Positions 29,428-38,056 of a stretch of 64,000 nucleotides of DNA are shown here, in pieces (positions within the stretch are counted from its first letter, which is position 1; each line of letters starts with the position of its first letter). Made by a program: the position numbers and the translations under genes. This DNA is from Pseudomonadota bacterium. GTDB lineage: Bacteria; Pseudomonadota; Gammaproteobacteria; Pseudomonadales; Moraxellaceae. The notes beneath the pieces are model-generated. The model was given only the letters and a program-made list of their open reading frames with translations. It was not told the DNA's origin and did not search any database. The stretch is taken from the NCBI GenBank assembly GCA_021804565.1, contig JAJZHK010000009.1:1-64000 (forward strand), given 5' to 3'.

Positions 29428-29631
29428 ATGTTACCGCACACCGTTACGCTGACCCACCTCGACGCCAAAGCCATCCATCAGCAGATCGAACAACTGCAAA
29501 AAATGCACGACGAGCTGATGCCGGATGACAGCATCGAGGCACAGACCCTCAAAGACACCCTCAAGCTCATGCATGTCATCGAAGAGGGCCTGCGCACCCA
29601 GGCACGCAGCATGCATGGCGCACATGGCTGA
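29428..29631 (+). CDS. Small helical protein of unknown function
   Basis: A 67-residue protein, well supported by AAAGGAG eight bases before the ATG. The sequence is hydrophilic, with a regular heptad-like helix from about residue 10 to 60 (HQQIEQLQKMHDELM and LKDTLKLMHVIEEGL), suggesting a coiled coil or helical hairpin. It ends with a His- and Met-containing tail. No signal peptide or domain is recognised. It lies 75 bases after HMG-CoA lyase and upstream of the Anbu operon; whether it belongs to either is unclear. Confidence 0.6.
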   Translation: MLPHTVTLTHLDAKAIHQQIEQLQKMHDELMPDDSIEAQTLKDTLKLMHVIEEGLRTQARSMHGAHG

Positions 29632-29645
29632 TCGATCCTGGCGCA

Positions 29646-29765
29646 TCACCCGTCACCACGCTCCAACGTGGTGCAGGCCCGCCCCTCTCCAGCGTACTGG
29701 ATGAGCTGCTCAAAGGGCGCTGCCACGCCGTTCAAGGGGCGCTGACCCAGACTGGCATGATTCAT
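29646..29765 (-). CDS. Candidate small ORF (39 aa) with a perfect Shine-Dalgarno
   Basis: On the minus strand, AGGAGGT (complement of 29772-29778) stands six bases before an ATG at 29765. It opens a 39-codon frame ending in TGA at 29646 (MNHASLGQRPLNGVAAPFEQ at its start). Seven perfect anti-SD matches at ideal spacing in otherwise empty DNA are the reason to list it. The peptide is soluble-looking, with one Cys and no membrane segment. It is divergent from the ATP-grasp gene and tail-to-tail with the 67-aa gene. A 7-bp inverted repeat, CACCACG...CGTGGTG (29654-29673), lies in its 3' part. Confidence 0.4.
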   Translation of the reverse strand: MNHASLGQRPLNGVAAPFEQLIQYAGEGRACTTLERGDG

Positions 29766-29809
29766 GCTGATACCTCCTGGTCGTCTTCATGACAGGTCAA
29801 GGAGCGTCC

Positions 29810-31258
29810 ATGACTGCATCGCCATCGCTGCTGCCCTACGACGAGATGTTTTCGGGGCCTGGCCGCATACGCGCCACCTATCGCCGCTTTGCCGACTGGC
29901 TGCATGCCCATGATGAGAGCGAGCTGCAGGCCCGCAGAGCCGAAGCGGCGCAGCTTTTTCACCGCGTCGGCATCACCTTCTCGGTCTACGGAGAGCCGCA
30001 AGGCCGGGAAAGGTTGATCCCCTTCGACACGATCCCGCGCATCCTGCCAGGATCAGAATGGCTCGCCCTGCAGGCCGGTCTGGTCCAGCGCGTCAAGGCC
30101 CTGAATGCCTTTTTGCACGACATCTACCATGACCAGGAGATCATCAAGGCCGGCATCATACCTGGCGAACTCATCCTCCAGCACGCCAGTTACCAGTCCT
30201 GCATGCGCGGCCTGGAACTGCCCCATCAAGTCTATGCGCACATCGCCGGGATCGACCTCGTGCGCCATGCCGATGGCCGTTACTACGTTCTCGAAGACAA
30301 TCTGCGCACCCCCTCCGGGGTGTCTTATATGCTTGAAAACCGCAAGATGATGATGCGTCTGTTCCCTGAGCTGTTCACCCAGCAGACCATCGCGCCCGTA
30401 CACCATTACCCAGACCTGCTGCATCAGGTGCTCTGTGAGGCAGCACCCTCGTCGAGCGCCGCACCGACGGTGGTCATCCTCACCCCGGGTCGTTACAACT
30501 CGGCCTATTTCGAGCATGCTTTCCTGGCCCAGCAGATGGGTGTCGAACTGGTCGAAGGCCGTGATCTCGTCGTGCATGATGACAAGGTCTGGATGCGCAC
30601 CACGCACGGGCTGGAACGCGTCCATGTCATCTACCGCCGTATCGATGACGACTATCTCGATCCTTTGTGCATGCGCCGCGACTCGCTGCTCGGCACCCCC
30701 GGCCTCATGAGCGCCTACCAGCGCGGCCAGGTGGCCATCATCAATGCCCCGGGCAGCGGGGTTGCCGATGACAAGGCCGTCTACCCCTATGTACCCCAGA
30801 TGATCCGCTTTTATCTCGGTGAAGATGCACTGCTGGCCAACGTCCCCACCTACAGCGCTCGTCGGCCGGCAGACCTGGCCTATACGCTCGAACACCTGAG
30901 CGAGCTGGTGGTCAAGCAGTGCCATGGCTCAGGCGGTTATGGCATGCTGATCGGTCCTCGCGCCAGCGCCAAGGAGCTGGCACAGTTCCGGCAGAAGCTG
31001 GTCGCCCATCCTGAGCAGTACATCGCCCAGCCCACCCTGGCGCTGTCGACCTGCCCCACCTTTGTCGATCAAGGCATCGCCCCCCGCCACATCGACCTGC
31101 GCCCCTTCGTGCTCAGCGGCAAAGAGGTGCGTATCGTCCCTGGCGGCCTCACCCGGGTTGCCCTCCAGGAAGGCTCGCTGGTGGTCAACTCGTCACAAGG
31201 TGGCGGTACCAAGGACACCTGGGTGGTCGATCATGAAGGAGTATCCACGTCATGCTAA
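29810..31258 (+). CDS. Circularly permuted ATP-grasp type 2 protein (Anbu-associated)
   Basis: A 482-residue protein. I start at the ATG at 29810, which has AAGGAG six bases upstream. It has the N-terminal region typical of the circularly permuted ATP-grasp family (YDEMFSGPGRIRATYRRF near residue 10), YYVLEDNLRTPSGVSYM near 155, the nucleotide-binding ELVVKQCHGSGGYGM near 365, and the metal-binding DLRPFVLSGKEVRIVPGGLTRVAL-type segment near 430 (key part DLRPF...PGGLTR). Such enzymes are expected to form amide or peptide bonds using ATP; the product is not known. It overlaps the alpha-E gene by seven bases. Confidence 0.88.
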   Translation: MTASPSLLPYDEMFSGPGRIRATYRRFADWLHAHDESELQARRAEAAQLFHRVGITFSVYGEPQGRERLIPFDTIPRILPGSEWLALQAGLVQRVKALNAFLHDIYHDQEIIKAGIIPGELILQHASYQSCMRGLELPHQVYAHIAGIDLVRHADGRYYVLEDNLRTPSGVSYMLENRKMMMRLFPELFTQQTIAPVHHYPDLLHQVLCEAAPSSSAAPTVVILTPGRYNSAYFEHAFLAQQMGVELVEGRDLVVHDDKVWMRTTHGLERVHVIYRRIDDDYLDPLCMRRDSLLGTPGLMSAYQRGQVAIINAPGSGVADDKAVYPYVPQMIRFYLGEDALLANVPTYSARRPADLAYTLEHLSELVVKQCHGSGGYGMLIGPRASAKELAQFRQKLVAHPEQYIAQPTLALSTCPTFVDQGIAPRHIDLRPFVLSGKEVRIVPGGLTRVALQEGSLVVNSSQGGGTKDTWVVDHEGVSTSC

Positions 31259-32163
31259 GCCGTACCGCTGATGCTATCTACTGGATGTCACGACAGATAG
31301 AACGTGCCGAAAACCTGGCTCGCCTGCTCGATGTTCTCCAGCAGATGTCGCTGCTGCCGGGCATGCTCAGTAGCGCGACCCTGCGCTCGCCGCTGCGTCT
31401 CAGTGGCAGCGAAGACGACTATGCGGCGACCGGTCAGGCCCTGGAAATCCGATCGCTGATGCGCTTTTGTACCCTGGATGCACGTCATCCAGCGAGCATC
31501 TTCTGCAATCTGCGCGCCGCTCGCGATAACGCCCTGTGTGTGCGCGGCAACATCACCACGGAGATGTGGGAAACCATCAATGCCACCTGGCTGGAACTGC
31601 GCGATATGAAAAGCGAGTCCCAGTCACTACAGGGTTACCGGCCCTTTCTCGAATGGGTTAAAGAGCGTTCCCACCTGTTTCGCGGGGTGACCTTTGCGAC
31701 GGTTCGGCGCAATGACACCTTTCATTTTTGCCGTCTGGGCACCTGGCTGGAGCGCGCCGACAACACCTTGCGCATTCTCCTCGTGCATACCGCGGCCAAC
31801 ACCGACAGCGCCTCGAACTGGGAGATTCTCCTGCACTCGCTGTCGGCCCAGGAAAACTATCGCCAGCGTTATGGCAACACCATAGGCATGCAGCAGGTCA
31901 TGGCCTTGCTGCTGCTCGACGCTGAATTTCCCCGTTCCTTGCTGGCCTGCTGCGCCGGGATCGAGGTCGCTCTCGCCGCCATCCAGGGCGACAATGGCTA
32001 TCCGCCACGGCGCCTCTGTGCGGAGATGCTGGCAGCACTGCGTTTCACCCGCATCGAACAGGAGCTGACGGCCGGCGTCGCGCCCATGCTGAGCGCTTAC
32101 CTGCAGCGCCTCACCACACTCGGACAGAGTATCCAAAACGCTTACATGGGGGTGGCGGCATGA
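31252..32163 (+). CDS. Alpha-E domain protein (DUF403 family)
   Basis: A 303-residue all-helical protein. The N-terminus MLSRTADAIYWMSRQIERAENLARLLDV is the family hallmark (key parts ADAIYWM and ERAEN). FLEWVKERSHLFRGV and FHFCRLGTWLERADNTLRILL (near residue 165) are further conserved segments. Alpha-E proteins nearly always occur with the circularly permuted ATP-grasp protein, sometimes fused, and may supply the second activity or scaffold for peptide-bond formation. The biochemical role is unproven. It overlaps the ATP-grasp gene by seven bases and the proteasome-like gene by four (ATGA). Confidence 0.9.
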   Translation: MLSRTADAIYWMSRQIERAENLARLLDVLQQMSLLPGMLSSATLRSPLRLSGSEDDYAATGQALEIRSLMRFCTLDARHPASIFCNLRAARDNALCVRGNITTEMWETINATWLELRDMKSESQSLQGYRPFLEWVKERSHLFRGVTFATVRRNDTFHFCRLGTWLERADNTLRILLVHTAANTDSASNWEILLHSLSAQENYRQRYGNTIGMQQVMALLLLDAEFPRSLLACCAGIEVALAAIQGDNGYPPRRLCAEMLAALRFTRIEQELTAGVAPMLSAYLQRLTTLGQSIQNAYMGVAA

Positions 32164-32879
32164 CTTATTGCGTAGGGGTCTGCACCGAGGAGGGCCTGGT
32201 CATGGTCTCCGACTCACGCACCCATGCCGGCGTCGACTACATCGCCAGCTTCCGCAAGATGTGCACCTGGACGGCCGCCGATCGGGTCATCTGTCTGCTC
32301 AGCGCCGGTAATCTTGGCACCAGCCAGAGCGTGGTCAACCTGCTCCAGCAGCGTCAGGATGAAGGCGTCCTTGCCGTCAGCTCGATGTTCGATCTCGCCG
32401 CCCTGCTGGGCTCGACGCTGCGCGAAGTGAGCCTGCGCGATGAGCAGGTGGCGCAGCAGAACCCACACGTCGACTTCAGCTGTTCTTTCCTGCTGGGCGG
32501 ACAAATCGCCGGTGGCGACATGCGCCTTTACAACATTTATCCGCAGGGAAATTTCATCGAATCGACACCGGAAACCCCCTATCTGCAGATCGGCGAGTCC
32601 AAGTACGGCAAGCCCATCCTCGATCGCGTCATCCGTTACGATATTCCGCTCATGCAGGCCGCCAAGTGCGTGCTCGTCTCCTTCGACTCCACCCTGCGTT
32701 CGAATTTGTCGGTCGGCATGCCCCTCGATCTCTTGCTCTATCGCCGTGACAGCCTGAAGGTGGGTTTGCAAGCACGCCTCGATGAAGGCGACCTCTATCT
32801 CAGCCATCTGCGCCAAAGCTGGTCCTCCGGCCTGCGTCAGCTGTTCATGACCATTCCGGATCCACCCTGGAGCATCTAG
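32160..32879 (+). CDS. Anbu-type bacterial proteasome-related peptidase
   Basis: A 239-residue N-terminal-nucleophile hydrolase. Removing Met exposes Thr1 (MTYCVG), and Asp17 (VSDSRTH) and Lys32 (FRKM) fall where the Thr/Asp/Lys triad of HslV-like subunits lies. SCSFLLGGQIAGGDMRLYNIYPQG near residue 100 (core SFLLGGQ) and KPILDR near 155 are typical of the Anbu group. Anbu subunits assemble into open helical rings and are thought to act on products of the linked ATP-grasp and alpha-E proteins. Anbu operons commonly also encode a transglutaminase-like protease; here alpha-E and Anbu overlap, so none is present between them. The 3' end overlaps rsmD. Confidence 0.9.
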   Translation: MTYCVGVCTEEGLVMVSDSRTHAGVDYIASFRKMCTWTAADRVICLLSAGNLGTSQSVVNLLQQRQDEGVLAVSSMFDLAALLGSTLREVSLRDEQVAQQNPHVDFSCSFLLGGQIAGGDMRLYNIYPQGNFIESTPETPYLQIGESKYGKPILDRVIRYDIPLMQAAKCVLVSFDSTLRSNLSVGMPLDLLLYRRDSLKVGLQARLDEGDLYLSHLRQSWSSGLRQLFMTIPDPPWSI

Positions 32880-33484
32880 CCGACAAGCTCAGGCTGGTAG
32901 CGCCAGAGCTGGCAGCGGACCTCCCCGGCTTTGAGCTGGCGGTAGGGCTGCCAGCAGGACGCAGCGCTGGCCAGCTCGAGCTCCTCGGGCGCTTCCAGAT
33001 AGACCCAGGCCCCCGGGCGCAGCCACCCACCCTGATCAAGGGCGGCCAGGGCGGCTTGCCAAAGTCCTGCCGCGAAGGGTGGATCGAGAAAGACCAGATC
33101 GAAGGGCTGGGCCGTGCCTTGCAACCAGCTGATGGCGTCGGCCTGCTCGATACGGCAGCTGCTCCCGGCACCCAGCCGTTCGGCCTCGAGACGCAGTTGC
33201 TGCACCGTGATGCCATCCTTCTCGAGCAGAACCGCCTGCACAGCACCGCGCGAGAGAGCTTCAAAGCCCAGGGCTCCCGAACCGGCAAACAGATCGAGGA
33301 CACACGCTCCGCTGAGCTCGCCCTGCAGCCAGTTGAACAGGGTCTCGCGGACACGATGCGGCGTCGGGCGCAGACCGGGTCTGTCGACGACGCGCAGCAG
33401 CCGACCGCGCCAGCGCCCGGCGATCAGCTTGACCTGACCGCGACCACCATGCCGCGACTCAGGGCTGGGTCGGGCGCGTGTCAT
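32876..33484 (-). CDS. rsmD: 16S rRNA (guanine966-N2)-methyltransferase RsmD
   Basis: A 202-residue SAM-dependent methyltransferase. VKLIAGRWRGRLL (residue 18), RPTPHRVRETLFNWL (near 39), the SAM loop VLDLFAGSGALGFEALSRG (near 62) and the catalytic FDLVFLDPPF (near 130) are all present. It methylates G966 of 16S rRNA in the assembled small subunit. Its start overlaps the end of the upstream M16 gene by 26 bases and its stop overlaps the Anbu gene on the other strand by four. In Pseudomonas, rsmD has the same M16 and ftsY neighbours. Confidence 0.95.
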   Translation of the reverse strand: MTRARPSPESRHGGRGQVKLIAGRWRGRLLRVVDRPGLRPTPHRVRETLFNWLQGELSGACVLDLFAGSGALGFEALSRGAVQAVLLEKDGITVQQLRLEAERLGAGSSCRIEQADAISWLQGTAQPFDLVFLDPPFAAGLWQAALAALDQGGWLRPGAWVYLEAPEELELASAASCWQPYRQLKAGEVRCQLWRYQPELVG

Positions 33485-34859
33485 GGCCTACGGTCACGGT
33501 AAGCAGCCGCTGCGGATCGATGTGCTGCTCAAAAGCCCGACGGATGTCGTCGGCGCTGATCCTGGCGACACGTTGCGGGTAGCTCTCGAGATAGTCATAG
33601 GGCAAACCATAGAAAGCGATCACGCCAAGGCCGCCGAGGATGCTGTAGTTGCTGGCCAGGCTCAAAGGATAGCCGCCGATGACATGGTCCTTGGTCTCCT
33701 GCAGCTCACTGGCACTTGGACCCTGCTCGAGAAACTGCTTGAGCAGGGCACGCGTCACATCGAGGGCCGCCTGGGTCTGGTCATTGCGCGTCTGCATGGA
33801 GATCATGAACGGGCCCTGCACCTGCATGGGCAAGAAATAGCTGTCAACACTATAGGACAGACCGCGTTTGACCCGTATCTCGCGGGTCAGCAAGGAGCTG
33901 AAACCACCACCACCGAGGATGTTATTGCCGAGACGCAAGGCTTCGTACTGCGCATCCTGACGACTGACGCCGACGCTACCGAGGAGGATATGGGTCTGCT
34001 CGGAGGGGAAGTCGATGTGCACACGGGTCGCCTTCGGCAAGGCCGCCACCACCGGCAGAGGCGGTGCTGCCGGGCCCTGCGGCAGGCGCGCGGAAAGCTG
34101 CTCGCTGATGGCCCGCGCCTTGTCCTCGCTGATATCGCCGACCATGGCAATGACGGCGTTGGCGGCGGTGTACTCATGCTTGAAGAAAGCTTGCAGGTCA
34201 GCCGGTCGCAAGGCATTCAGGCTGGCCACCGTGCCTTGGGCCGGAGAGGCGTAGGGGTGACCTGGATAGAGGTGCGCATAAAAACTCAGGCTCGCCTGGA
34301 CCGCCGGCGATTGCTCCTGCTGCTTGAGCCCGACCAGCTGCTGATCGTGGACACGTGCATAGTCGGCGGCGCGAAAGGCCGGCTGGCTGATGACATCAAT
34401 GAACTCCGCGAGCGCAGCGTCAAGATAACGTGGGTCACTCAAGGTGCGCAGATCGACCACCGCCATGTCGCGCGCCGATGAGCTGCTGTACTGCGCCCCC
34501 AGGCTTTCAAAGTCACGGGCAATCTGATCCGCGCTCTTGTCGCGACTGCCCTCGAAGAGCATCAGCGAGGTGGTCGACGCCAAACCAGGTTTGTCGCCAT
34601 CGCGCGCCGAACCGGCATTGAAAATCAGCCGCAGGTCGAGCATCGGTACGTCGGTGGCATGGACAAAGATCACCTTGCTGCCCTGCCGGGTTTGCCAGTG
34701 GCGCACATCGAAAGGCCGTGAGGGCGGCTGCACACTCAGGCTGCTCAGGCTATGCAGATGACCGAGCGAGGTGATCGGCCCGGGGGTGACGAACTGCTCG
34801 CCGCCGGCACAAGCCAGCCTGACCACCAAGACCGCGAGGATGAGACGGAGACGCTTCAT
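33459..34859 (-). CDS. M16-family peptidase-like protein, non-catalytic subunit
   Basis: A 466-residue protein with an N-terminal hydrophobic export signal (LRLILAVLVVRLACA). It has the two-domain M16 fold, but the zinc motif HxxEH is replaced by STTSL in LASTTSLMLFEGS, so it cannot bind zinc in the normal way. It keeps the substrate-binding segment RGLSYSVDSYF (near residue 290) typical of the non-catalytic partner. It most likely pairs with the product of the upstream gene to form a periplasmic heterodimer. The start ATG overlaps that gene's stop (TGATG) and has GAGGGAG upstream. Confidence 0.9.
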   Translation of the reverse strand: MKRLRLILAVLVVRLACAGGEQFVTPGPITSLGHLHSLSSLSVQPPSRPFDVRHWQTRQGSKVIFVHATDVPMLDLRLIFNAGSARDGDKPGLASTTSLMLFEGSRDKSADQIARDFESLGAQYSSSSARDMAVVDLRTLSDPRYLDAALAEFIDVISQPAFRAADYARVHDQQLVGLKQQEQSPAVQASLSFYAHLYPGHPYASPAQGTVASLNALRPADLQAFFKHEYTAANAVIAMVGDISEDKARAISEQLSARLPQGPAAPPLPVVAALPKATRVHIDFPSEQTHILLGSVGVSRQDAQYEALRLGNNILGGGGFSSLLTREIRVKRGLSYSVDSYFLPMQVQGPFMISMQTRNDQTQAALDVTRALLKQFLEQGPSASELQETKDHVIGGYPLSLASNYSILGGLGVIAFYGLPYDYLESYPQRVARISADDIRRAFEQHIDPQRLLTVTVGHDTRPTQP

Positions 34860-36184
34860 CAATGAGCTCCCTCGATATTGGCCACACTCATTTCGGCGGG
34901 CACCAGATAGCGGCGCGCCACATCCTGAACCTGCTGCGGGGTGACCGCCTGCAGATGGCGGGTGTACTCGTCACTGTCCTTCCAGGACAGGCCGAGCGCG
35001 AGGAAATGCACCAGCTCGCCGGCGATCGCACCGACCGAATCATGGCTGTAGACCTCCCCGGCCACCAACTGCGCCTGCACGCGCTGGAGCTCGGCCTGAC
35101 TGGGCGGCGTCTGCTGTATTTTTTCGATTTCCGTCTGTAGCGCCTGGCGCACGTCGGCCAGCGTGTGACCGGCGGCAGGCACCGCGTCGATCTCGAACAG
35201 GGTATCGCCACGCGCCAGCGCGTCGTAGCCGACATTGATCGCAGCGGCAACCTGCTGGCGTCGCACCAGGTCCTGCTCCAGGCGGGAGCTGTCCCCTTCA
35301 TCGAGGATACCGGCCAGCATGGTCAGGGCGTAGACATCCTCAGCGTGGCTCACCGTCAGCAGCCCTGGCACAGTGTATGCCCGCATCAGGCTTGGCACCT
35401 TGACCTTGGGAAGACTCATCTTCAGCTCACGCAAACCCGGCACCTCCGCTTCACGCGGGACGATGTGCGCCGGCACGCTGTGCGCGGGCACCGCATCGAA
35501 GTAGTGGTGTACAGCCGCCATGGCAGCCGCAGACTGCACGTCGCCGACGATGACCAGCACGGCATTGTTGGGGGCGTACCAGCGGTGGTACCAGTCGCGC
35601 GCGTCCGCAGCGGTCAAGCCCTGGATGTCCGGCATCCAGCCTATGGTCGGCCGCCGGTAAGGCGAGGACATATGGGCCACCGCCGCAAAGTGCTCACTGG
35701 CCAGGGCCATGGGCTGATCATCGATACGCCAGCGCCGCTCCTCCATGACGACGCGATGCTCCTGGACAAAGTCCGCGTCGCTGATCTGCAAATGCTGCAT
35801 ACGATCCGCCTCCAGCTCAAGAGCCAAAGGCAGCCGGTCGGCGGCGTACATCTGGTAGTAGGCGGTGTAGTCGTCGGTGGTGAAGGCATTGTCTTCGCCA
35901 CCGAAGTGCGCCACGATGCGCGAAAATTCTTCGCTCGGCACCTGCTCGGTGCCCTTGAACATCAAGTGCTCGAGCATGTGCGCCAGGCCGGTCTTGCCGT
36001 CTTTTTCATCGACGGCGCCGACCTTGTAGGCGACCTCGACGACGATGACCGGCGCTCGATGGTCTTCACGGATGACCACCTGCAGGCCATTGGCCAGCGT
36101 CGCTTCGGTGGTGATGCCAGCCTGGGCGACCAGCGGGGCTAAACCTAAAAAAGCACTCAGCAGCAGATGAATCTTTCTTATCAT
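34859..36184 (-). CDS. M16-family zinc peptidase, catalytic subunit
   Basis: A 441-residue secreted insulinase-like protease. The ATG at 36184 begins a clear signal peptide (MIRKIHLLLSAFLGLAPLVAQA); its ribosome-binding site is poor, and in-frame codons exist upstream. The inverted zinc motif is HMLEH in GLAHMLEHLMFKGT (near residue 58), with the third ligand Glu downstream in the region of residues 125-140. It degrades peptides in the periplasm, probably as a dimer with its non-catalytic neighbour. It is divergent from ftsY. Confidence 0.92.
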   Translation of the reverse strand: MIRKIHLLLSAFLGLAPLVAQAGITTEATLANGLQVVIREDHRAPVIVVEVAYKVGAVDEKDGKTGLAHMLEHLMFKGTEQVPSEEFSRIVAHFGGEDNAFTTDDYTAYYQMYAADRLPLALELEADRMQHLQISDADFVQEHRVVMEERRWRIDDQPMALASEHFAAVAHMSSPYRRPTIGWMPDIQGLTAADARDWYHRWYAPNNAVLVIVGDVQSAAAMAAVHHYFDAVPAHSVPAHIVPREAEVPGLRELKMSLPKVKVPSLMRAYTVPGLLTVSHAEDVYALTMLAGILDEGDSSRLEQDLVRRQQVAAAINVGYDALARGDTLFEIDAVPAAGHTLADVRQALQTEIEKIQQTPPSQAELQRVQAQLVAGEVYSHDSVGAIAGELVHFLALGLSWKDSDEYTRHLQAVTPQQVQDVARRYLVPAEMSVANIEGAH

Positions 36185-36323
36185 GGGACTTATGGGCCAT
36201 TCGAACAGAGTGGTAGCATAGCGCATCAGTCTCGGAGGTGGCAGTTGCAACTCCGTGAATTATTGTGACCTCTGCCGCCTCTCGAATCGATCAGGCGCAG
36301 CCATGCAAAGACAGGCCGTCTCG

Positions 36324-37394
36324 ATGAGTGAAGAAAAAAAAGATCCGGAAGAAGCAGGAAAAAGGTGGGGACTGCGCCTCAAATCCTGGCTGGGCGCTCA
36401 GGAGGAGGCCGCGCCGGACGTCGCCGACGCGCCAGCGACCGCCAGCGACGCCACAGAACCTGCCGGCAGCGGCGGCTTTCTCGAACGCATGCGCAGTGGC
36501 CTCAGCCGCACCCGTCAGTCTTTGGGCGCCGGCCTGGCCAATGTCCTGATCGGTGGCAAGGAAATCGACGATGAGCTGCTCGAAGACATCGAGACCCAGC
36601 TGATCGCCGCCGATATCGGTATCGAAGCCAGCAGCAAGGTCCTCGCCGCCCTGACCGAACGGGTGTCGCGCCAGGAACTCACCCATGCCGGGGCGCTGAT
36701 GAAGGCCCTGCGCGAGGAATTGTGCAGCCTGCTCGAGCCCAGCGTCGCGCCTTTGCAGATCGACACCCGTTGCCGCCCTTTCGTGATCCTGGTGGTCGGG
36801 GTGAACGGCGTCGGTAAAACCACCACCATCGGCAAACTGGCCAAGTTCCTGCAAAAACAGGGGCTGTCGGTGATGCTCGCCGCAGGTGACACCTTCCGTG
36901 CTGCCGCCGTCGAACAACTGGTCAGCTGGGGACAGCGCAATGATGTGCCGGTCATCGCCCAGGGCAGTGGTGCCGACAGCGCCGCGGTCATCTTTGACGC
37001 CCTGCAAAGTGCGCGTGCACGCGGCATCGACGTGCTACTTGCCGACACCGCCGGCCGCCTCAACAACAAAAGCCATCTCATGGAAGAGTTGCGCAAAGTG
37101 GTGCGTGTCCTGCAGAAGATCGATCCGCAGGCACCGCACGAGACGCTCATGGTCGTCGATGCCAGCACCGGCCAGAATGCCTTGCAGCAGGCGCGCGACT
37201 TCCACCAGGCGGTGCCTCTGAGCGGCCTCGCCGTGACCAAGCTGGACGGTACCGCCAAAGGCGGCGTCATTTTCAGCCTCGCTGCACAGCTTCCTGTCCC
37301 CCTGCGGTTTATCGGTGTTGGTGAGAAAATCGACGATCTGCGCCCCTTCAAGGCGCGTGACTTCGTCCAGGCCCTGCTCACGGAGGAGGATTGA
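36324..37394 (+). CDS. ftsY: Signal recognition particle receptor FtsY
   Basis: A protein of about 356 residues with an acidic, Ala/Glu-rich N-terminal A domain (to about residue 55) and the NG GTPase domain. G1 is GVNGVGKTTTIGKLAK (near residue 160); DTFRAAAVEQL, LLADTAGRLNNKSHL and VTKLDGTAKGG follow. It docks ribosome-SRP complexes at the inner membrane. Starts at 36255 (GTG), 36303 (ATG) and 36324 (ATG) are in frame; I take 36324 because MSEEKKDPEE is a usual charged beginning, with moderate certainty. ftsE follows after two bases. Confidence 0.95.
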   Translation: MSEEKKDPEEAGKRWGLRLKSWLGAQEEAAPDVADAPATASDATEPAGSGGFLERMRSGLSRTRQSLGAGLANVLIGGKEIDDELLEDIETQLIAADIGIEASSKVLAALTERVSRQELTHAGALMKALREELCSLLEPSVAPLQIDTRCRPFVILVVGVNGVGKTTTIGKLAKFLQKQGLSVMLAAGDTFRAAAVEQLVSWGQRNDVPVIAQGSGADSAAVIFDALQSARARGIDVLLADTAGRLNNKSHLMEELRKVVRVLQKIDPQAPHETLMVVDASTGQNALQQARDFHQAVPLSGLAVTKLDGTAKGGVIFSLAAQLPVPLRFIGVGEKIDDLRPFKARDFVQALLTEED

Positions 37395-37396
37395 CC

Positions 37397-38056
37397 ATGC
37401 TCGGTTTCCAGAACGTCGGCAAATGCTATCCCAATGGCTATGCCGCCTTGAAAAATGTCAGCTTCACCCTGGGCAAGGGCGAGATGGCCTTCCTGACCGG
37501 CCACTCCGGTGCCGGCAAGTCCACCCTGCTGCGCCTGATCATGCTCATCGAACGCGCCAGCGAAGGCCGGATCAGCTTCGACGAACAGGACTATGCGCGC
37601 CTGCGCAGCCGCAGCATCGCGCATCTGCGCCGGCGCATCGGTATGGTCTATCAAGACCATAACCTGCTCGCTGACCGCAATGTCTTCGACAATGTCGCCA
37701 TGCCGCTGGTCATCGCCGGACTCCCGCTACGCGAGATCAAGCACCGCGTCCAGGCCTCGCTGGACTGGATGGGTCTGGCCAGCAAGTCGCATATGCTGCC
37801 GATCACGCTATCCGGGGGCGAGCAGCAGCGGGTCGGCATCGCCCGCGCCGTCGTCCACAGGCCGCAACTGCTGCTCGCTGATGAACCCACCGGCAACCTC
37901 GATGCCGATCTGGCGACCGAGATCATGGATCTCTTCCATGCCCTCAGCCAGGCCGGCATGTCGGTGCTGGTCGCCACGCACGATCTGCATCTGACCAGCC
38001 GCTACGAACATCGCATCCTGCATCTGAAACAGGGCCAACTGCAAGGAGAGTCTTGA
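37397..38056 (+). CDS. ftsE: Cell division ATP-binding protein FtsE
   Basis: A 219-residue ABC ATPase: Walker A GHSGAGKSTLLRL (near residue 36), the LSGGEQQRVGIARA signature (near 138), Walker B LLLADEPTGNLD (near 160) and the switch His in ATHD. With FtsX it controls septal peptidoglycan hydrolases through periplasmic activators. I start at the ATG at 37397; a TTG six bases upstream is closer to GGAGGA. The stop overlaps the ftsX start (TGATG). Confidence 0.95.
   Translation: MLGFQNVGKCYPNGYAALKNVSFTLGKGEMAFLTGHSGAGKSTLLRLIMLIERASEGRISFDEQDYARLRSRSIAHLRRRIGMVYQDHNLLADRNVFDNVAMPLVIAGLPLREIKHRVQASLDWMGLASKSHMLPITLSGGEQQRVGIARAVVHRPQLLLADEPTGNLDADLATEIMDLFHALSQAGMSVLVATHDLHLTSRYEHRILHLKQGQLQGES

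Noticed and set aside
29654..29673. CACCACG/CGTGGTG hairpin as a terminator
   Set aside because: A perfect seven-base stem, but no T run follows on either strand, and it lies within the 39-aa candidate ORF.
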